This document shows positions 29,793-34,430 of a stretch of 34,430 nt of DNA, piece by piece. Both the position numbers and the translations under genes were made by a program. Each line of letters begins with the position of its first letter. Position 1 is the stretch's first letter. Below the pieces are notes generated by a model that was given only the letters and a program-made list of their open reading frames with translations, was not told the origin of the DNA and searched no databases. Source of the DNA: Campylobacterales bacterium (GTDB lineage Bacteria; Campylobacterota; Campylobacteria; Campylobacterales; Nitratiruptoraceae); assembly GCA_027065825.1 (NCBI GenBank), contig JAMONM010000038.1, positions 1-34,430 on the forward strand. The letters are read 5' to 3'.

Positions 29793-31820
29793 ATGATCAG
29801 AGTCGTTATAGCTGCCATTATGGCTTTTAGTTTCGGATGGGCTCAAAAGGAGGCTAACGCTCTAGTCGGCGAAGAGTCGCCATATTTGAGACAACACGCT
29901 CACAATCCGGTGAAATGGTTGCCGTGGAGCGAGGAGATTTTTGAGATAGCAAAAAGAGAGCATAAGCCCATATTTTTATCTATCGGCTACAGTACCTGTC
30001 ACTGGTGCCACGTGATGGAGGAGGAGTCTTTCGAAAACGAAGAGATTGCCGAGCTGATAAACAGGTATTTCATACCGGTAAAAGTGGATAAAGAGGAAAG
30101 ACCGGATATCGACAGATACTATCAAAGGATCTATCAGATAATGCACCAAAGAGGCGGCGGATGGCCTTTGACCATTATAATGACCGAGGATGGCAAACCT
30201 TTTTTCGCCGCCACCTATATTCCTCCCGAAGACGGATACGGCGTAAAAGGCATGAAGACCATTTTGCCGGTTTTGGCCAAAGCCTACAAAGAGGATAGAG
30301 AAACAATAGAAAAACGGGCAGACGCGGTACTGGCTCTGTTGAAAAGATATGAAGAACAAGAGTATGTGCCGGTAAAACTGGATCTTGTTTTGGCGGAAAA
30401 ATTTCTTATGCAGGTTAGCGAGGGATACGATCCGGTTTATAAAGGTTTCTCGAAACGGATAAAGTTTCCAGAACCCAGCAAAATCGAGGCTCTGATCGAT
30501 ATCTATATGATTTCAGAGGATAAGAGAGCTTTCAAAATGGCCGACGAAACGCTAAAGGCTATGGCTCGCGGCGGGATATTCGATCAGATAGAGGGTGGAT
30601 TTTTCCGTTACACTACCGACAGGAGATGGCAGATTCCCCATTTTGAAAAGATGCTCTATACAAACGCTCAGATTTTGATACCTTATATAAGGATGTATCT
30701 GCTCACAAAAGAGAGGCTTTATAAAGATGTGGTTTTGCAAACGTTAAAGGCCATAGATTCGAGATTTTTTTCAAAAGGTCTCTACCGTAGCGCCAGCGAC
30801 GCCGACAGCGAAGGTACAGAAGGCGGATATTTTATCTATAATTACGATGAGACACTAAAGAGGTTTTTAAAGGAGGGGTTTTCAAAAGAGAGGGCGATAG
30901 AGGCTCTAAAGAGATTCGGTATAACGCCGGACGGCAATATAGACGGCGAAAACTCCAATCCGTATCGTAACGAGGAGGTAAAACTCGACTCTTTGACCGA
31001 GCTGAAGGCGCTGAATATTTTACGAGACATTCGCTCAAAAAGAAAATACCCCTTTGTCGACGAAAAGATAATCACTTCGTGGAACGCTATGATAATAGAG
31101 ACGAAAATAAGAGCCTCCTGCATAGAGCCGCGTTATCTTTCGGAAGCTCTCGAGAGTCTCGATACGCTTTTGGAAAATCTCTATATAAAAAAGAGACTTT
31201 ATCATCAGATGGTTTGGGGGAAAAGACCTACGAAAGAGGCGATGCTCGAAGATTATGCCTATTTGATCAAAACTCTACTAGTGGCCTATCAATACAGTTT
31301 TGAAAAGAGATATCTAGATCTTGCAAAAGAGCTGGCGACTGAGGCAAGGAGGAGATTCTATCGCAAAAGATGGTATCTAAGCGAAGCTCAAATCGCTGCG
31401 GTGGCCGATTTGAGCGATGCTTATTACACTTCGCCTCTTGCCGTGATGATAGGAGATTTTTTGACGCTCTCTATTTTAAACGAGGATAAGAGGCTCTACG
31501 AAATAGCAAAAAGCGAGATCGACCGCCGTTCGGCGTTAATCTTTCACAATCCGGCGCTATACCCCCAAGCTTTTAGAGTAGCTATGAGAATAAAGCTCTC
31601 CGACATAGTTATCAAATCCGATAAAAAGAGATTAAAAGAGAGTTTATGCGAAATACTCTCTTTTAGATATCCCTATATTCTGTTAAAAAGCGAAAAGACC
31701 GCGAGATATCTGGCGTGCGCTAAAAACAGTTGCTTTGCCACGGTTGATAATCTGGAGAGTCTCAGAAGACTGGTCGAAAACCGTTTAAAGATGGAGGAGC
31801 CCGGCAGATGGAGAAGATGA
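29793..31820 (+). CDS. thioredoxin-domain DUF255 (YyaL/SPATA20-like) protein with putative signal peptide
   Basis: [81 protein letters not shown]. Confidence 0.92.
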   Translation: MIRVVIAAIMAFSFGWAQKEANALVGEESPYLRQHAHNPVKWLPWSEEIFEIAKREHKPIFLSIGYSTCHWCHVMEEESFENEEIAELINRYFIPVKVDKEERPDIDRYYQRIYQIMHQRGGGWPLTIIMTEDGKPFFAATYIPPEDGYGVKGMKTILPVLAKAYKEDRETIEKRADAVLALLKRYEEQEYVPVKLDLVLAEKFLMQVSEGYDPVYKGFSKRIKFPEPSKIEALIDIYMISEDKRAFKMADETLKAMARGGIFDQIEGGFFRYTTDRRWQIPHFEKMLYTNAQILIPYIRMYLLTKERLYKDVVLQTLKAIDSRFFSKGLYRSASDADSEGTEGGYFIYNYDETLKRFLKEGFSKERAIEALKRFGITPDGNIDGENSNPYRNEEVKLDSLTELKALNILRDIRSKRKYPFVDEKIITSWNAMIIETKIRASCIEPRYLSEALESLDTLLENLYIKKRLYHQMVWGKRPTKEAMLEDYAYLIKTLLVAYQYSFEKRYLDLAKELATEARRRFYRKRWYLSEAQIAAVADLSDAYYTSPLAVMIGDFLTLSILNEDKRLYEIAKSEIDRRSALIFHNPALYPQAFRVAMRIKLSDIVIKSDKKRLKESLCEILSFRYPYILLKSEKTARYLACAKNSCFATVDNLESLRRLVENRLKMEEPGRWRR

Positions 31821-32524
31821 GAGACTCCATATTCAAAAAACCCGTTAAAAAAAGTTTCGAGTTCGACGAGGAGGTTGCCTCGGTTTTCGACGATATGATA
31901 GAAAGATCGGTCCCCTTTTATAAGGAGGTGGTAGATCTTGTGGCCGATTTGGCCGTAAAGAATCTAAAAGAGAACAGTCTCGTTTACGATCTGGGATCCT
32001 CTACAGGCAATACGTTGATAGAGATTCATAAAAAGAGCAGTTTCAACTTGCGTCTTGTGGGAATAGACAGTTCCGAGGCGATGATCAAACGGGCATGCAA
32101 CAAGGCGGCGGCATACGGAGCCGATATAACCTTTGTAAAAGAGGACATTTTGAATTACTCCTACGAGCCTTGCGAAATGTTTATAGCCAACTATACCCTG
32201 CAGTTTATCAGACCTCTAAAGAGAGAAAAATTCATAAAAAGAATCCATTCGAATCTAAAAGAGGGAGGCGTTTTTATATTTAGCGAAAAGATCGTCACCG
32301 AAGATAAACGGCTATCAAAGCAGCTTATAGAGATATATCACTCCTATAAGAAAAAGCAGGGCTACAGCGATTTTGAAATAGCTCAAAAACGTGAGGCTCT
32401 CGAAAACGTTCTGATTCCCTATACCATGGAAGAGAACGTGGAAATGGTCAGATCGGCCGGTTTTTCCTTTGTCGAGCCGATCTTTAGGTGGGCAAATTTC
32501 GCCACTTTCTTTGCCAGGAAATGA
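31808..32524 (+). CDS. cmoA: carboxy-S-adenosyl-L-methionine synthase
   Basis: [77 protein letters not shown]. Confidence 0.92.
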   Translation: MEKMRDSIFKKPVKKSFEFDEEVASVFDDMIERSVPFYKEVVDLVADLAVKNLKENSLVYDLGSSTGNTLIEIHKKSSFNLRLVGIDSSEAMIKRACNKAAAYGADITFVKEDILNYSYEPCEMFIANYTLQFIRPLKREKFIKRIHSNLKEGGVFIFSEKIVTEDKRLSKQLIEIYHSYKKKQGYSDFEIAQKREALENVLIPYTMEENVEMVRSAGFSFVEPIFRWANFATFFARK

Positions 32525-33541
32525 TCAGCCCTGCTGATCGAGGTATAGCTGAACGAACTCTTTTAGATTTTCGTAATCGAAAAACTCTCCGAAATTTTTG
32601 AATTTTCCTCCGCTGGCATTGGGATGGCCTCCTCCCAGAGCTATATCGTAGGCCATTTTCGATACGTCCATTTTGTTGTCGGCTCTGAGGGAAAAGGTGC
32701 CTTTTGGCGAAACGTTCATAAAAAAGTGGTAATCCGGATTTTGTTTTAAAAACCCGTTTCCCACTATGGAGCTGTTGGATACTCCGTATGTCAAGATCCC
32801 TTTGAACTCTTTGTATTCGATAGTAAATCTATCCTTCTCTTTCGCTAGCAAAGCGGTAACGTATTGCGTAACCAGATTGTCAAAGGTCTCCTCTTGGTCT
32901 CTTTTGAAAAAGCTCTTTTTGATTTTGCAAAGATCCTCATCGAGCCTGATGTAGCCTTTTGGGTCGTTTAGGTATTTTAACCCTTCTAAAAGCATATGGT
33001 GCCTGTATCGAACGTTTTGTGCCGGGAACATCGCTCTGTTTATCTCCTTTGCCTCTTCGACGGCTCTCATCAAAACTTTTCCGCTTTCAAAGGCCTCTTC
33101 TTGGGTCAACCATATATCTACGGCGTTTATTGCATCAAATAGCGGCGAATAGGGCAAGAGTTCATTGCGAAAAAATCTGTCAAAGGTGATTTTAGACGCG
33201 CTTCTCGTGACGTCGAGATAGTACCATTTGAATCTTTCGGCGCTTTCTGCCCCGGAGGCGTGGTGATCGAGCAGTTCCAGTTTAATATCAAAGCCGTTTT
33301 TTTTCAGCCTAGTTACCTCTTCTTCCAAAAATGCCGCCTCCTGCAGCGATAGATTCAGATCCGTTATCAATATGTAGTTGGTATCGTTGATATCGAGAGA
33401 GGATAAGATCTTCTCGATTTTTTTGATGATTTCATCTCCGTAATTGGCGTTTAAAAAGATTGCGTTCTCAAATAGGATCGATGTGACCAGCTGGCATCCG
33501 TATCCGTCCAGATCGGTATGCGAAAGGTGAAACAGCCTCAT
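32525..33541 (-). CDS. DHH-family phosphoesterase
   Basis: FHLSHTDLDGYGCQLV, ITDLNLS, ELLDHHASG, GGGHPNASGGKF. Confidence 0.9.
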   Translation of the reverse strand: MRLFHLSHTDLDGYGCQLVTSILFENAIFLNANYGDEIIKKIEKILSSLDINDTNYILITDLNLSLQEAAFLEEEVTRLKKNGFDIKLELLDHHASGAESAERFKWYYLDVTRSASKITFDRFFRNELLPYSPLFDAINAVDIWLTQEEAFESGKVLMRAVEEAKEINRAMFPAQNVRYRHHMLLEGLKYLNDPKGYIRLDEDLCKIKKSFFKRDQEETFDNLVTQYVTALLAKEKDRFTIEYKEFKGILTYGVSNSSIVGNGFLKQNPDYHFFMNVSPKGTFSLRADNKMDVSKMAYDIALGGGHPNASGGKFKNFGEFFDYENLKEFVQLYLDQQG

Positions 33542-33543
33542 AT

Positions 33544-33945
33544 CTACTCCATTAAATCTTGAAGAGTCAGCTCCTCAAGAAAATTGTCTATTCTGTTTTG
33601 AAGCTTGTTCAAAAAGGGCCAAAGCGTGCAAAAACTTCCCTTGTTGCTGGGGCAGCAGGCTTGATCGGGGGAACAGTCGAATACGCTGATATTTTTTCCT
33701 TCGGCCGATTCGGCTATCTCCTTTATAGAGAGCAGGCCCGGCTCCTTTGCCAGCATGAAGCCTCCCGTGGCTCCTTTGAAGGATTTCAAGATTCCCTTTC
33801 TGGCCAGATTTTGCAAAATCTTGGCCAGAAAACTTTTGGGAATGTCTAGCTGCCTCGAGAGCGTGTCGGTACCCATAGGTTCGTTTCGTTTCGCTATCAG
33901 TATCAAAGAGAGCAGCGCATATTCCGTGGCTCTGGTAAAAAGCAT
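33544..33945 (-). CDS. Rrf2-family transcriptional regulator, probably Fe-S type
   Basis: LFTRATEYALLSLILIA..., LDIPKSFLAKILQNLARKGILKSFKGATGGFMLAKEP, Cys cluster DCSPDQACCPSNKGSFC. Confidence 0.92.
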   Translation of the reverse strand: MLFTRATEYALLSLILIAKRNEPMGTDTLSRQLDIPKSFLAKILQNLARKGILKSFKGATGGFMLAKEPGLLSIKEIAESAEGKNISVFDCSPDQACCPSNKGSFCTLWPFLNKLQNRIDNFLEELTLQDLME

Positions 33946-33971
33946 CTCTATCCTCGCTTTTTTTGAAACAA

Positions 33972-33997
33972 ATTATACAAAAATTATCCTATTTAAA
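33972..33997 (-). promoter_or_regulatory. Rrf2-gene promoter region with -10 and conserved half-site
   Basis: Minus-strand TATAAT (33972-33977) preceded by TTTAAATAGGATAA (33984-33997), identical to an arm of the 5085-5113 repeat. Confidence 0.5.
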
Positions 33998-34040
33998 AAT
34001 TGAGGCGAGTCATTTATTGGTTTGACGCAAGAAATCGGAC

Positions 34041-34068
34041 TTGCCAAAAAAAAATATTTGGATATAAT
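34041..34068 (+). promoter_or_regulatory. sigma70-like promoter of rpsO
   Basis: TTGCCA, 16-nt spacer, TATAAT; rpsO ATG at 34109. Confidence 0.65.
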
Positions 34069-34108
34069 GTCACTTCCAAAACAATACAGACCAATCAGGA
34101 GGCTAATT

Positions 34109-34378
34109 ATGGCTTTGGATTCGGCGAAGAAACAAGAGATCATCGCTAAGTTCGCTTCGAGCGAAAAGGATACCGGTTCACCTGCTGTTCAGATAGCTCT
34201 TTTAACGGAGAGAATAAAGTATCTGACCGATCACCTAAAAGAGCACAAAAAAGACCACTCTTCCAGACTAGGTCTTTTGAAGCTGGTAGGGCAGAGAAAG
34301 AGACTTCTTAGATATCTTAAAAAGAAAGATTACGACAAGTATCAAGAAGTAATCACCGCCTTGCAAATTAGAGGATAG
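34109..34378 (+). CDS. rpsO: 30S ribosomal protein S15
   Basis: [85 protein letters not shown] upstream. Track start 34022 lies upstream of the promoter -10 and is wrong. Confidence 0.98.
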   Translation: MALDSAKKQEIIAKFASSEKDTGSPAVQIALLTERIKYLTDHLKEHKKDHSSRLGLLKLVGQRKRLLRYLKKKDYDKYQEVITALQIRG

Positions 34379-34399
34379 GTTCCGCCTCTCCTCTTTTTT
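34371..34399 (+). terminator. intrinsic terminator of rpsO, stem includes the stop codon
   Basis: GAGGATAGG-TTCCG-CCTCTCCTC (9-bp stem, one mismatch) then T6; stop TAG at 34376-34378. Confidence 0.75.
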
Positions 34400-34430
34400 G
34401 CATACTTCTATTAACCCCCCCCGCAAGATT

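Overview
The window looks like ordinary Campylobacterota (epsilonproteobacterial) chromosome. It is densely packed, with about 35 confidently supported CDSs and no sign of tRNA/rRNA, CRISPR, transposase, phage or a recognisable defence cassette. Main blocks: ilvC (partial), divergent polysaccharide deacetylase, DASS-type transporter, dprA, MBL hydrolase and a small HTH-like protein; HtrA/DegS-like protease; Dps-like ferritin divergent from a Fur/PerR-family regulator; ClC channel, xth, SixA, NDH-2-like oxidoreductase, queA, tatC, tatB, hemW; rppH, lysC, hobA, holB, folP, rRNA methyltransferase, second MBL hydrolase; diheme peroxidase and a GGDEF/EAL protein; ligA, PAS-GGDEF-EAL, tlyA, ribF, DUF255 protein, cmoA; DHH phosphoesterase, Rrf2 regulator, rpsO. 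I found no undescribed multi-gene system that I can support. The most interesting signals are small: (i) an ORF missing from the supplied track, encoding a 50-aa secreted protein (4889-5041, minus), whose promoter carries a Fur-box-like sequence over its -10 and a perfect 10-9-10 inverted repeat; (ii) a 14-nt match between that repeat and the promoter of the window's own Fe-S-type Rrf2 regulator; (iii) a perfect 7-1-7 palindrome before the diheme peroxidase gene; (iv) repeated placement of terminators inside the 3' coding ends of genes. All calls come from reading the sequence only; no database search was run.
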